Made by a program: the position numbers and the translations under genes. This document shows positions 1-8,362 of a stretch of DNA of 64,000 nucleotides, in pieces. This stretch comes from Clostridium sp. CAG:411. GTDB taxonomy: Bacteria > Bacillota > Clostridia > Lachnospirales > Lachnospiraceae. Within the stretch, counting starts at the first letter, position 1; each line of letters starts with the position of its first letter. The DNA is taken from assembly GCA_000437275.1 (NCBI GenBank), contig FR899719.1, forward strand, positions 24,907 to 88,906, in the 5' to 3' direction. The notes under the pieces were generated by a model that saw only the letters and a program-made list of their open reading frames with translations, had not been told where the DNA came from and ran no database searches.

Positions 1-867
1 CTGGAGCGTAGCAGTGGAGCCAGAGAGATTAAAGAGACCATTATTTATCGTTTTCAGGGAAATTTATTTTTTGCCAATATAGATCGATTTGAACAGGATA
101 TTTTTGGTAACATAAAAGAAGATACCAAGTATGTAATTATTGATGCAGGAGGAATAAATGATATTGATATGTCTGCTGCGGATTTGCTGGTTTCCTTGAA
201 TTTGAAATTAAAAAAGAAAGGGATTCAGTTCTTCCTTACAGAGCATAAGGGAGAAGTAAATGACAAGCTTCGACAGTATGGTGCACAGGCTTTGATTGAA
301 GAAGGTGTTGCGAGAAGAACTATTTCAGCAGCTTTGCGTGATGTACATATGTATCCTCCATATCCTTTGGTGGAAAATACAAAGGAACATATGCAATTGG
401 TAATGCATGCACAGAACCGCGGCATAAATGAGTTTGAATGGGCATATGGAAGTGATGCACAAAAGTATATGTTAGAATATACAGAAAAGGTTATTGAGAA
501 TCTTTCCAGTGAGGATATTCAAAACTTGTCAAATGGATGGTATTTAGAGCATAATAAAACTAGACGTTGGCATAAACTTGGCCATGCAGATGAAGAAGTT
601 TTATTATACTATTTAGAATTACATTTGCATGAAGTAGCAGAAAAGCTTGGAAAAAGAAAGCAAGATATAGAAAAAACATTAGAAAAAAGACGTGCGATAA
701 TTACAGAACGCCTAAAAAAAGAAAATTGGGAGGAATATAGTCAGTTACAGACACGTTTGAAGAAACTGGAACAAAAAATGAAGAAAGATAAACCTGAGTT
801 ATATCAGGAAATTTTAAAGGTACGAGAGCAGATACAAAAGGAGAATAAAGAGAAGGAGGATTCATAG
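1..867 (+). CDS. SulP-family anion transporter, C-terminal part (STAS domain plus helical tail), 5' truncated by window
   Basis: The reading frame is open from base 1 and ends in TAG at 865-867; the membrane part lies outside the window. Observed residues about 1-110 look like a STAS domain as found at the C-terminus of SulP anion permeases (the 'YRFQGNLFFANIDRFEQDI' segment and 'VIIDAGGINDIDMSAADLL'). STAS domains are cytoplasmic and usually end the protein. Here about 170 further residues follow. They are highly charged and predicted helical (many K/E/R), ending in a coiled-coil-like stretch of about 80 residues. The substrate cannot be inferred without the membrane domain. The stop codon abuts the ispF start, so the two are probably co-transcribed. 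The STAS assignment is fairly sure; the role of the tail is unknown. Confidence 0.75.
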   Translation: MERSSGAREIKETIIYRFQGNLFFANIDRFEQDIFGNIKEDTKYVIIDAGGINDIDMSAADLLVSLNLKLKKKGIQFFLTEHKGEVNDKLRQYGAQALIEEGVARRTISAALRDVHMYPPYPLVENTKEHMQLVMHAQNRGINEFEWAYGSDAQKYMLEYTEKVIENLSSEDIQNLSNGWYLEHNKTRRWHKLGHADEEVLLYYLELHLHEVAEKLGKRKQDIEKTLEKRRAIITERLKKENWEEYSQLQTRLKKLEQKMKKDKPELYQEILKVREQIQKENKEKEDS

Positions 868-1404
868 ATGCGAGTTGGTATGGGATATGATGTGCATAAA
901 CTGGCAGATAATAGAAAGTTGATTATTGGAGGCGTAGAGATTGCACATGAACAGGGACTTTTAGGGCATTCGGATGCGGATGTATTGTTGCATGCAATTA
1001 TGGATGCTTTGTTAGGAGCAGCAGCCTTGGGGGATATTGGAAAACATTTTCCAGATACAGACGAAAGATACAAGGGGATATCCAGTTTAAAGTTGCTGGA
1101 ACATGTTGGAAAATTGTTAGAAGAAAAATTATATGTAATTGGGAATATTGATGCCACGATTATTGCACAGGCACCTAAGATGTTACCACATATTCCTAAG
1201 ATGAGAGAAAATATTGCGAAGACATTAGGGATAGAACTGGATCAGATAAATATCAAAGCAACAACAGAAGAAGGATTAGGCTTTACTGGTGCAAAACAGG
1301 GAATATCTTCGCAGGCAATTTGCTTAATTGAAGAAATGAAAGATTTTATGGTGGCAGATTCAGAGATGCCTCCATGTGGCGGCTGTGGCGGTTGTAAGCG
1401 TTAA
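868..1404 (+). CDS. ispF: 2-C-methyl-D-erythritol 2,4-cyclodiphosphate synthase with Cys/Gly-rich C-terminal tail
   Basis: IspF closes the cyclodiphosphate ring of the MEP isoprenoid pathway in the cytoplasm, releasing CMP. The protein (178 aa) has the metal ligands D8, H10 (YDVH) and H42 (DVLLH), the HSDADV motif at 34-39, and the family's C-terminal '[12 protein letters not shown]' region. The family is normally about 155-160 aa. Here an extra tail of about 20 residues ends in '[11 protein letters not shown]', with three cysteines, which is not needed for the known chemistry. The start ATG directly follows the upstream stop codon and has a GGAGG-like site at 854-858. A strong terminator follows at 1427-1461. 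The core call is secure; the tail could bind metal or be disulfide-linked (inference). Confidence 0.95.
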   Translation: MRVGMGYDVHKLADNRKLIIGGVEIAHEQGLLGHSDADVLLHAIMDALLGAAALGDIGKHFPDTDERYKGISSLKLLEHVGKLLEEKLYVIGNIDATIIAQAPKMLPHIPKMRENIAKTLGIELDQINIKATTEEGLGFTGAKQGISSQAICLIEEMKDFMVADSEMPPCGGCGGCKR

Positions 1405-1426
1405 AGATAGACGTATTTGCTATTAT

Positions 1427-1461
1427 AAAAAGGAGACATCCTTATTGATGTCTCCTTTTTT
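1427..1461 (+). terminator. Rho-independent terminator after ispF, probably bidirectional
   Basis: A 14-bp perfect stem (1427-1440 with 1447-1460) and a 6-nt loop is followed by T residues; the left arm begins with five A residues. It therefore reads as a terminator on both strands, serving ispF and the convergent gene ending at 1547. Confidence 0.9.
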
Positions 1462-1546
1462 GATACGAGCAACGGGAAAATGTTGCTCTGTCTGTGCATA
1501 GTTAGTTGATTAAAATCGCAATAGCTATAACAAATGTATATTTTTA

Positions 1547-4500
1547 TTAAGGTTTCATTCTTGTTAGAATGTACTCTTCAAATTCAGTTGCAGACATAGG
1601 ATTGTGGAATAAAAATCCCTGTGCAAAATCACAACCAAAGTCTTTTAGCTGCTCTGCTTGTAAAGTTGTTTCTACACCTTCGGATGAAACGGATAGTTTT
1701 AGTTCCTTTGCCATTTCGATTATTTTCTTGAAAATAATTCGTTCTTTTTCTTTGCGAATCTTTCCATTGAAGAAGGCAGTGTCAAGTTTTACACCGTCAA
1801 TATCTAAATCTTTTAAGCTATTAATGGCTGAAAATTCTCTACCAAAGTCATCCAAAATAATTTTAAAACCTAAATCTTTCAGTTCCTGCACAAGGAATAC
1901 CGTTGTTTCTGGTGAGGTAACAAATACTTTTTCAGAAATCTCTAATTCCAGATAGTTAATTGGAACAGAGTACTGTGTCATAAGTGCTACCAAACGTTCT
2001 ACAAAGTTTGTTGTAAGAAGGTGGGAACCAGATATATTAAAGGATACTGGGAATAGAGGTAAGCCTTTTTCCATCCAACTTTTGAAAATTTTCAAGGTCT
2101 GTTCAATGATGTAAAAGTCCAGTTCCACAATAAAACCATTTTCCTCTAAAACAGGGAAGAAATCTTCTGGTAGAAGAGAAGTACCATCTGTTGTTTTCCA
2201 ACGAGCCAAAGCCTCAATACCAACCATTTGCTCGGTATGTAAAGAATATTGTGGTTGGAAAAATGGAACAATTTCTTCATTTTTCATAGCCTGTTCAATA
2301 GAAGCTTCAATAGCAAGCTGCTTTTTGGCTTTCTTTTCGGTATCTCCATTATATACAGCATAATGACTGACTTCCGTAACGCCTTTCGTAGCTTTTCTTG
2401 CATAGTTTGCCTTATCGATCATAGAAGCTAAGTCTTCTCGTTCTCCAGTTGAAAAATAAACACCACAAGTAAAGTTTAATCGGAAATAGTCTTCAATATT
2501 CATATTTGTAGCACTAAAATGTGTTTTCATGTCTGTAAAACGTAAAGCCAAATCCTGGGCTGTATCATAGTAAAGCATACATACAAATTCGTCTTTCTCC
2601 ACATGACAGCACATTTCGTTTTCGCGTTTTTCCTCTTCCAAGACGCGAGCAAAATATTTTAATATCTTATTTCCGATTGTAAATCCATAATTTGCATTAA
2701 AAATGCGGAAGGAATTAATATCAAAATAAACAATAGCAATCTTCTTGTCTTGCTTTTGGTCCATCTGTGTTTCGCCTTCTAAGATAAAAGCAGGCAAAGA
2801 ATACAAACCAGTTAGGCGGTCATAATAATTTCTTTTTTGATTATCAATGGCTTCGTTCGTAATAGAATAACTATGTTTTAGACTTCCATACAGTTCACAG
2901 CCATTACCACCTTTTGATTTCATTGCTCTTACAGCTACGTTTGCACGAAGCAACATAATCTCAAATGTAAAATCAGAGGCTTTGGTAGAGAAATAACCAA
3001 TACTGCAAGTAACATGGACATCATCTACTGCGTCAATTTTCATCTCACGAACATGTTGGCAAACAGCCTCTGCTTTTTGATCGATTTCTTCCAGATTGTT
3101 TGTGTCGGATAGAAAGACAACAAATTGGTCATTTCCAACACGTCCAATAATTTGTCCAGGAAAAGTATCATGTAACAATAAAGCTGTTTTGGATAAAATT
3201 TCATCCGCAGCCAGTTGCCCATAATGGTCTACTAAGATTTTAAAACGGTCTAAATCAAGGAAAAGAAGAGTAGCTTCTTGACTTGGCAACTTTTCCTGTA
3301 AAATTGCATTTATTTTTGTAGATAACGTATTCGTATTAAATAATTGTGTTAAATTGTCATGGGTAGTTTCCTCTTGTAGTTTCAGGTATTGTTGTTTGGA
3401 AGCATCAATGTCGATGGTCTTTCCAATCACCTGATAAGGATTTCCTGTATCATCGTACATGACAATACCTTGCATACGATACCAGATATAAATGCCAATA
3501 TTGTTTTTCATTCGAATTTCCAGTTTAATATTCTTTTTCGTATTACGAGAAAATTGGAATGCATTTAAAAAGGTATTCTGGTCATCTACATGGATTACCT
3601 TGCTGTCTTGAATGTAATTTAGAAAATCTGGTATTGTTTCGTCAAGACTAAAAGAGGCATCTAGTTTACCAGAACGTTGCATTACATTTGTGCGCACATC
3701 ATATTCCCATAAACGTTCATTTGTAAGTTCCGCCAAAATTTGTGATTTTTCATGGAAAAATTCAAGTTCTCTCTGATATTGCTTTTGAATGGTATTGTTG
3801 ATGATAACACACAGAAAAATAGGTGAACCATCGGTATCCTCCATAAGCGTTGCATGTAAGTGAGACCAGCGAATTTGACCGGATTTGTGCATAATACGAT
3901 ATTCAGCAGTAAAAGGACTATGTTCGCGTAAAGCTTTTTGTACTTTTTCCTGTAGTTTGGTTGCATCTTCGGGAAGAACCAAACCAATGCAGATGTTATC
4001 AAACTTTTCTTCGTATTCAAGTCGAGAGTAACCTGCAATTTCAAAATAGGTATTATTTGCATAAAGTAGTTTGAAATCCGTAGCTCTGATCTTTGCAACA
4101 CCACCAGGAACGCTGTTGGAGATAACATCTAATTCCTGTTTGGATTTAGCCAGATCCTGATAGGATACTTTCATGGAAGTAATATCAATACAAGAACATA
4201 GATATGCAATTCTCTGTTCGGTCGCAGTCATTTGTCCTTTGATAAGTAACCAACTGATGGTTCCGTCTTTTTTGATAATACGGTATTCAAATCGCAATGC
4301 AGTTCCCATATTTAATTGACGTGCAACGGAAGCTTTAAAACGTTGTGCATCATCTGGATGAATACGTGCTAAAGCATTCGTGCCAAATAATTTTGTATAT
4401 TCTTCCTGGGTGTAACCATGCAATGTATAAAAATAAGGATTTGCATATAAGAGTGTCATTTCACTATTGTATGCAATTTTTATTAAACCGCATTCAGCCT

Positions 4501-4552
4501 TATTAGCAAGAATGCTAAGTTGTTCTTCCTGTTTTTCTAATTCTGTTGTCAA
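1547..4552 (-). CDS. PAS-PAS-PAS-GGDEF-GGDEF-EAL protein, probable c-di-GMP phosphodiesterase
   Basis: A 1001-aa soluble signalling protein with no membrane segment seen. Three PAS/PAC sensor modules (about 15-130, 140-255, 280-390) are followed by two GGDEF folds (about 400-555 and 575-730) and an EAL domain (about 745-995). Both active-site loops are degenerate: GNDQF at 473-477 and EKDEF at 652-656. Cyclase activity is thus doubtful. The EAL domain keeps EALARW (E780), FNIS, LEISE, DDFG, VKLD, SEGVET and QGFLF, so hydrolysis of c-di-GMP is likely, although the usual DFGTGYSS loop reads DFGREFSA. The start is TTG at 4552-4550, chosen because GAGGTG lies 8 nt upstream and the next ATG falls inside PAS1. 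It is monocistronic and convergent to ispF. Confidence 0.92.
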   Translation of the reverse strand: MTTELEKQEEQLSILANKAECGLIKIAYNSEMTLLYANPYFYTLHGYTQEEYTKLFGTNALARIHPDDAQRFKASVARQLNMGTALRFEYRIIKKDGTISWLLIKGQMTATEQRIAYLCSCIDITSMKVSYQDLAKSKQELDVISNSVPGGVAKIRATDFKLLYANNTYFEIAGYSRLEYEEKFDNICIGLVLPEDATKLQEKVQKALREHSPFTAEYRIMHKSGQIRWSHLHATLMEDTDGSPIFLCVIINNTIQKQYQRELEFFHEKSQILAELTNERLWEYDVRTNVMQRSGKLDASFSLDETIPDFLNYIQDSKVIHVDDQNTFLNAFQFSRNTKKNIKLEIRMKNNIGIYIWYRMQGIVMYDDTGNPYQVIGKTIDIDASKQQYLKLQEETTHDNLTQLFNTNTLSTKINAILQEKLPSQEATLLFLDLDRFKILVDHYGQLAADEILSKTALLLHDTFPGQIIGRVGNDQFVVFLSDTNNLEEIDQKAEAVCQHVREMKIDAVDDVHVTCSIGYFSTKASDFTFEIMLLRANVAVRAMKSKGGNGCELYGSLKHSYSITNEAIDNQKRNYYDRLTGLYSLPAFILEGETQMDQKQDKKIAIVYFDINSFRIFNANYGFTIGNKILKYFARVLEEEKRENEMCCHVEKDEFVCMLYYDTAQDLALRFTDMKTHFSATNMNIEDYFRLNFTCGVYFSTGEREDLASMIDKANYARKATKGVTEVSHYAVYNGDTEKKAKKQLAIEASIEQAMKNEEIVPFFQPQYSLHTEQMVGIEALARWKTTDGTSLLPEDFFPVLEENGFIVELDFYIIEQTLKIFKSWMEKGLPLFPVSFNISGSHLLTTNFVERLVALMTQYSVPINYLELEISEKVFVTSPETTVFLVQELKDLGFKIILDDFGREFSAINSLKDLDIDGVKLDTAFFNGKIRKEKERIIFKKIIEMAKELKLSVSSEGVETTLQAEQLKDFGCDFAQGFLFHNPMSATEFEEYILTRMKP

Positions 4553-4910
4553 AATAAATTCACCTCACTAGATTGATCGTTGAAAAAATTAAATAAACAT
4601 ATTTATTTTAATGTATAAATAAAGTTTCGTAATTATCTTGTTTCATATTCTATTATAGTATTTTTCTTGCTTTTTTTCAATAAATATATGAGGAATACAT
4701 AAAAAGAAAAAATGAAACCTCGAAAAAGGAAGAAAATAAGAAAAATATGGATATACTGAATATTTTGTATAAAAAGAAAGGAAGTGACAGTTCGCAAGGA
4801 AGCATAGAGGTTTTGAAAATAAAAAGCAAAAACCTCTTGTCAATGAAAATAGGGATATGATACTATAAAAGGTAGTATCCAAAACGGATGAATTAGCAAA
4901 TAGAAGGGAA
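4553..4910. other. Divergent intergenic region before cysS (358 nt)
   Basis: No convincing gene; a 79-codon minus-strand reading frame here has no homology I recognise and no good ribosome site. The region holds the TTG-start ribosome site of the EAL gene (4561-4566), a 9-bp inverted repeat AGAGGTTTT/AAAACCTCT at 4806-4814 and 4829-4837 abutting the cysS promoter, and that promoter. No T-box leader is visible: the transcript would start only about 45 nt before the cysS start. Confidence 0.6.
4837..4866 (+). promoter_or_regulatory. SigA-type promoter for cysS-mrnC-rlmB
   Basis: The -35 TTGTCA (4837-4842) and -10 TACTAT (4861-4866) are separated by 18 nt. An inverted repeat (4806-4837) reaches the first base of the -35 element. 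Confidence 0.6.
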
Positions 4911-4916
4911 ATGATT

Positions 4917-6332
4917 ATGGAAATGAGGCTCTATAATACTTTAACCAGAAAAAAAGAAGAGTTTGTACCAATTGAAAAAGGGAAAGTTCGTATGTATGTG
5001 TGCGGTCCTACGGTATACAATTATATTCATATTGGAAATGCACGTCCTATGATTATATTTGATACAGTGCGCCGCTTTTTTGAGTATAAGGGTTATGAAG
5101 TAAATTATGTATCAAATTTTACAGATGTAGATGACAAGATTATTAAAAAGGCAGTCGAAGAAGGTGTGAGTGCGCAGGAAATTTCTGAGCGTTATATTAA
5201 AGCAGTATTGGAAGATATGCGGGAACTTAATATAAAACCAGCCACAAAAAATCCAAAGGCGACAGAAGAAATTGACGGAATGATTGACATGATTTCCACC
5301 TTAATTGAAAAGGGGCATGCCTATGAAAAGAATGGAACAGTCTATTTCAAAACAAGAAGCTTTAAAGAATATGGAAAGCTTTCTAAAAAAAATATTGATG
5401 ATTTAGAGGCTGGACACAGAGAAATTAAAGTTGCAGGAGAAGAAGAAAAAGAAGATTCTCTGGACTTTGTTCTTTGGAAACCGAAGAAAGAGGGAGAGCC
5501 ATTCTGGCCATCTCCTTGGAGTGACGGTCGTCCAGGATGGCATATTGAATGCTCTGTTATGAGTAAGAAATACTTGGGAGAACAGATTGATATTCATGCG
5601 GGTGGAGAAGATTTGATTTTCCCACATCATGAAAATGAGATTGCGCAGAGTGAAGCTGCTAATGGAAAAGAATTTGCTCATTATTGGTTACATAACGGAT
5701 TTTTAAATATCAATAATGAAAAGATGTCAAAATCAAAAGGAAATTTCTTTACAGTTCGTGATATTGGTGAGAAATATCCATATGATGTACTTCGTTTCTT
5801 TATGTTAAGTGGAGCGCATTATCGTATGCCACTTAATTTTAGTGCGGATTTGATGGAAGCTGCTAAAAATGGATTAGAGAGAATTAAAGTTGCAGTAGAG
5901 CGTCTGGATGATATTGCTAAAAAGAAGAATGAAGCAGAAGTTTCCGAAAAGGAAAAGCAGGTGATATCGGATTTAAAGAAGTTACAGACTAAATTTGACA
6001 CCGCAATGGAAGATGACTTTAATACAGCAGATGCGATTTCGGCTGTATTTGAAATGGTTAAGTTAGTAAATGTTGGTATTACGGAAGATTCGGATGCGAC
6101 ATTGGCAGAGGAGGCAAAAAAGAGTATTGTTACCCTTATGGATGTACTTGGAGTGCCAGTGGAACCAGTCAAAGAGATATTAGATACAGAGATCGAACAA
6201 TTGATTGAGGAACGTCAGGCTGCCAGAAAAAATAAAGATTTCCAACGTGCGGATGAAATTCGCGATATTTTGCTAGAAAAGGGAATTGTGTTAAAGGATA
6301 CAAGAGAGGGCGTAAAATGGACGAGAGCATAA
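4917..6332 (+). CDS. cysS: Cysteinyl-tRNA synthetase
   Basis: CysS charges tRNA-Cys in the cytoplasm. Class I signatures are present: HIGN at 38-41, KMSKS at 269-273, the zinc-ligand region beginning with C29 (CGPTVYN), and the internal 'WHIECSVMS' and 'FPHHENEIAQSE' motifs. Length (471 aa) is normal. Three in-frame ATGs occur at 4911, 4917 and 4923. The GAAGGG site at 4903-4908 is only 2 nt from the first but 8 nt from the second, so 4917 is preferred. It is the first gene of an operon: mrnC overlaps its end by 16 nt. Confidence 0.97.
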   Translation: MEMRLYNTLTRKKEEFVPIEKGKVRMYVCGPTVYNYIHIGNARPMIIFDTVRRFFEYKGYEVNYVSNFTDVDDKIIKKAVEEGVSAQEISERYIKAVLEDMRELNIKPATKNPKATEEIDGMIDMISTLIEKGHAYEKNGTVYFKTRSFKEYGKLSKKNIDDLEAGHREIKVAGEEEKEDSLDFVLWKPKKEGEPFWPSPWSDGRPGWHIECSVMSKKYLGEQIDIHAGGEDLIFPHHENEIAQSEAANGKEFAHYWLHNGFLNINNEKMSKSKGNFFTVRDIGEKYPYDVLRFFMLSGAHYRMPLNFSADLMEAAKNGLERIKVAVERLDDIAKKKNEAEVSEKEKQVISDLKKLQTKFDTAMEDDFNTADAISAVFEMVKLVNVGITEDSDATLAEEAKKSIVTLMDVLGVPVEPVKEILDTEIEQLIEERQAARKNKDFQRADEIRDILLEKGIVLKDTREGVKWTRA

Positions 6333-6772
6333 AACAGCAGAAGGAAGATCTGGTTACGCAAATACAGGAAGCCTTTTCTTTAAAAGAACATGCAGCAGCA
6401 CAATATTCTCCATTAGCATTGGCATATATTGGAGATGGAATTTACGATTTGATTATTCGTACTATGGTTGTAGAACGTGGAAATGCCAGAGCGAATAAGC
6501 TTCATCATACGGTAAGTGGCATGGTAAAAGCTTCTGCCCAGGCAAAGATGATGCATAAAATCGAACCGATTTTGTCAGAAGAAGAGAAAGCGGTGTATCA
6601 TAGAGGTAGAAATGCAAAGTCATATACAAAGGCTAAGAATGCAAGCATGATTGATTATCGACATGCAACAGGATTTGAAGCTTTGATGGGATATTTGTAC
6701 TTGGAGCATCGGATGGAGCGAATTATCGAATTAGTAAAATATAGCTTGGAGGATGAAGAAAAACATGCATAG
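6317..6772 (+). CDS. mrnC: Mini-ribonuclease III
   Basis: A Mini-III RNase (151 aa): the RNase III catalytic fold without a dsRNA-binding domain. In Bacillus it matures 23S rRNA ends. The catalytic motif YIGDGIYD (D40, D44) and the partner helix GFEALMGYLYL (E121) are intact. The gene overlaps cysS by 16 nt and rlmB by 8 nt, the cysS-mrnC-rlmB order also seen in Bacillus. Translational coupling with cysS is likely. Confidence 0.93.
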   Translation: MDESIKQQKEDLVTQIQEAFSLKEHAAAQYSPLALAYIGDGIYDLIIRTMVVERGNARANKLHHTVSGMVKASAQAKMMHKIEPILSEEEKAVYHRGRNAKSYTKAKNASMIDYRHATGFEALMGYLYLEHRMERIIELVKYSLEDEEKHA

Positions 6773-7514
6773 TGAAGAATTGACAATAGAAGGAAGAAAT
6801 GCCGTAATTGAAGCATTTCGTTCAGGAAAAACAATCGATAAGATATTTGTATTGGATGGCTGTCAGGACGGTCCAATTCGTACAATAACAAGAGAAGCAA
6901 GAAAGCATGATACGATTATCCAGTATGTAAAAAAAGAAAGACTGGATCAAATGTCACAGACAGGAAAGCATCAGGGAGTAATTGCACATGCCGCAGCATA
7001 TGAATATGCAGAAATTGATGATATGTTTGCATTGGCAGAGAAAAAAGGAGAGGCGCCATTTCTTATTTTGCTAGATAATATTGAAGACCCACACAATTTA
7101 GGTGCAATTATACGAACTGCAAATCAGGCAGGAGCACATGGAGTGATTATTCCAAAACGACATGCAGTAGGACTTACAGCAACGGTTGCCAGAACATCAG
7201 CAGGGGCGCTCAATTATACACCAGTTGCTAAGGTTACCAATATGGCTGCTACGATTGAACAGTTAAAAGAACGAGGTATGTGGTTTGTTTGCGCGGATAT
7301 GGATGGCGAGGTCATGTACAATCTGGACTTAAAAGGACCGATTGGGGTTGTAATTGGAAACGAAGGCGAAGGCGTAGGTCGCTTAGTGAAAGAAAAGTGT
7401 GATTTTGTAGCACAAATACCAATGAAGGGCGATATTGATTCTTTAAATGCATCAGTTGCAATGGGAATATTATCCTTTGAGATTGTTCGTCAGAGAGGCG
7501 ATTGGAAGAAATAA
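6765..7514 (+). CDS. rlmB: 23S rRNA (guanosine-2'-O-)-methyltransferase RlmB-type (TrmH family)
   Basis: A SPOUT-class 2'-O-methyltransferase of 249 aa. An N-terminal substrate-binding domain (IEGRNAVIEA) is followed by the knotted SAM-binding fold with motif 1 'NIEDPHNLGAIIRTANQAGA', motif 2 'GNEGEGVGRL' and motif 3 'MKGDIDSLNASVAMGI'. ATGs at 6753 and 6765 are both possible. GGAGG at 6748-6752 touches the first, so 6765 is favoured. Exact substrate (G2251-equivalent or another nucleotide) is inferred from family. A terminator follows at 7556-7594. Confidence 0.9.
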   Translation: MHSEELTIEGRNAVIEAFRSGKTIDKIFVLDGCQDGPIRTITREARKHDTIIQYVKKERLDQMSQTGKHQGVIAHAAAYEYAEIDDMFALAEKKGEAPFLILLDNIEDPHNLGAIIRTANQAGAHGVIIPKRHAVGLTATVARTSAGALNYTPVAKVTNMAATIEQLKERGMWFVCADMDGEVMYNLDLKGPIGVVIGNEGEGVGRLVKEKCDFVAQIPMKGDIDSLNASVAMGILSFEIVRQRGDWKK

Positions 7515-7555
7515 GCACAGAATGTTGTAAAGTATAAATATGTAATAGAACAAAC

Positions 7556-7594
7556 AAAAACTTCCTCCAAACGATATGTTGGAGGAAGTTTTTT
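7556..7594 (+). terminator. Rho-independent terminator after rlmB, probably bidirectional
   Basis: AACTTCCTCCAA (7559-7570) pairs with TTGGAGGAAGTT (7579-7590) across an 8-nt loop, flanked by an A run on the left and a T run on the right. It lies between convergent genes and can serve both. Confidence 0.9.
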
Positions 7595-7627
7595 GCTGTT
7601 TTTATAGGTTTGTTTAAGTGTTTTTAA

Positions 7628-8302
7628 TTATAAAGCTTCTTTAGAAAAGCTGGTTTTTCCGCATACAATTGTAAGATTTCCGTTTCTTGTGCGGATGGCA
7701 TCAATCATTTCCTTTTCTTTTGAGGTATCTTTAATTACAATATGATATTGTAATTCGTACATACTTCCCAGATTTGTTGTTTTAACAGACATTAAATCCG
7801 TGAAAGATGTATACTGTGAAAAAATATCATCGAACAAGCCTGTATAATCCAAATTTTCAGGAATGGTAATTCGTAATTCTTTCTTTTCTGCTTTTGGCTG
7901 TCCATAGTTGCTGTAGGATAAGCCGAATAAAACAAGGCACACAAGAACAGTTAAAATTGTAGCAAATAATGCGTAGCCCATACCTGTAGATAGTCCCAGA
8001 GTCATAGCAAATAAGATGTAAGCTAAATCTTTAGAAGTTCCCTGAATGCTTCGGAAACGAATTAAACTAAATGCACCTAAAACTGCAATAGATGCAGCAG
8101 AATTGCCGTTTACCAAAGTAATTACCACACCGATTAAAGCGGGAATGATAACTAAAGAATAAGCAAAATTCTTTGAATAGCTTGTGTTTGTTTTCATATA
8201 AGTAAAAGAAACAACAAGTCCAAGCACAAATGCAATAAGAATGGAAAGGATTCCCTCCTGCAAAGTAATACCGTTTGTAGTGTCGAAAATAGATGTAAAC
8301 AT
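7628..8302 (-). CDS. DUF4956 family membrane protein
   Basis: A 224-aa integral membrane protein. Hydrophobic segments lie at about 15-37, 45-66, 70-85 and 100-130, followed by a cytoplasmic ferredoxin-like tail (about 140-224). The 'GAFSLIRFRSIQGTSKDLAYILFAM' region is characteristic of DUF4956. These proteins commonly sit beside VTC-domain proteins, as here (60-nt gap), and the pair is presumed to act together in polyphosphate or other anionic-polymer metabolism; the biochemistry of DUF4956 is unknown. The start ATG has an AGGAGG site 8 nt upstream. Confidence 0.85.
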   Translation of the reverse strand: MFTSIFDTTNGITLQEGILSILIAFVLGLVVSFTYMKTNTSYSKNFAYSLVIIPALIGVVITLVNGNSAASIAVLGAFSLIRFRSIQGTSKDLAYILFAMTLGLSTGMGYALFATILTVLVCLVLFGLSYSNYGQPKAEKKELRITIPENLDYTGLFDDIFSQYTSFTDLMSVKTTNLGSMYELQYHIVIKDTSKEKEMIDAIRTRNGNLTIVCGKTSFSKEAL

Positions 8303-8362
8303 AATAAATCCTCCTTGTAATCTCGTTTTGTATTTTAAATGTATGTATCTTCTTGTTTGGGG

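Noticed and set aside
4643..4882. 79-codon minus-strand reading frame between the EAL gene and cysS
   Set aside because: Phe/Ser/Leu-rich translation of an AT-rich spacer, overlaps the cysS promoter, no ribosome site.
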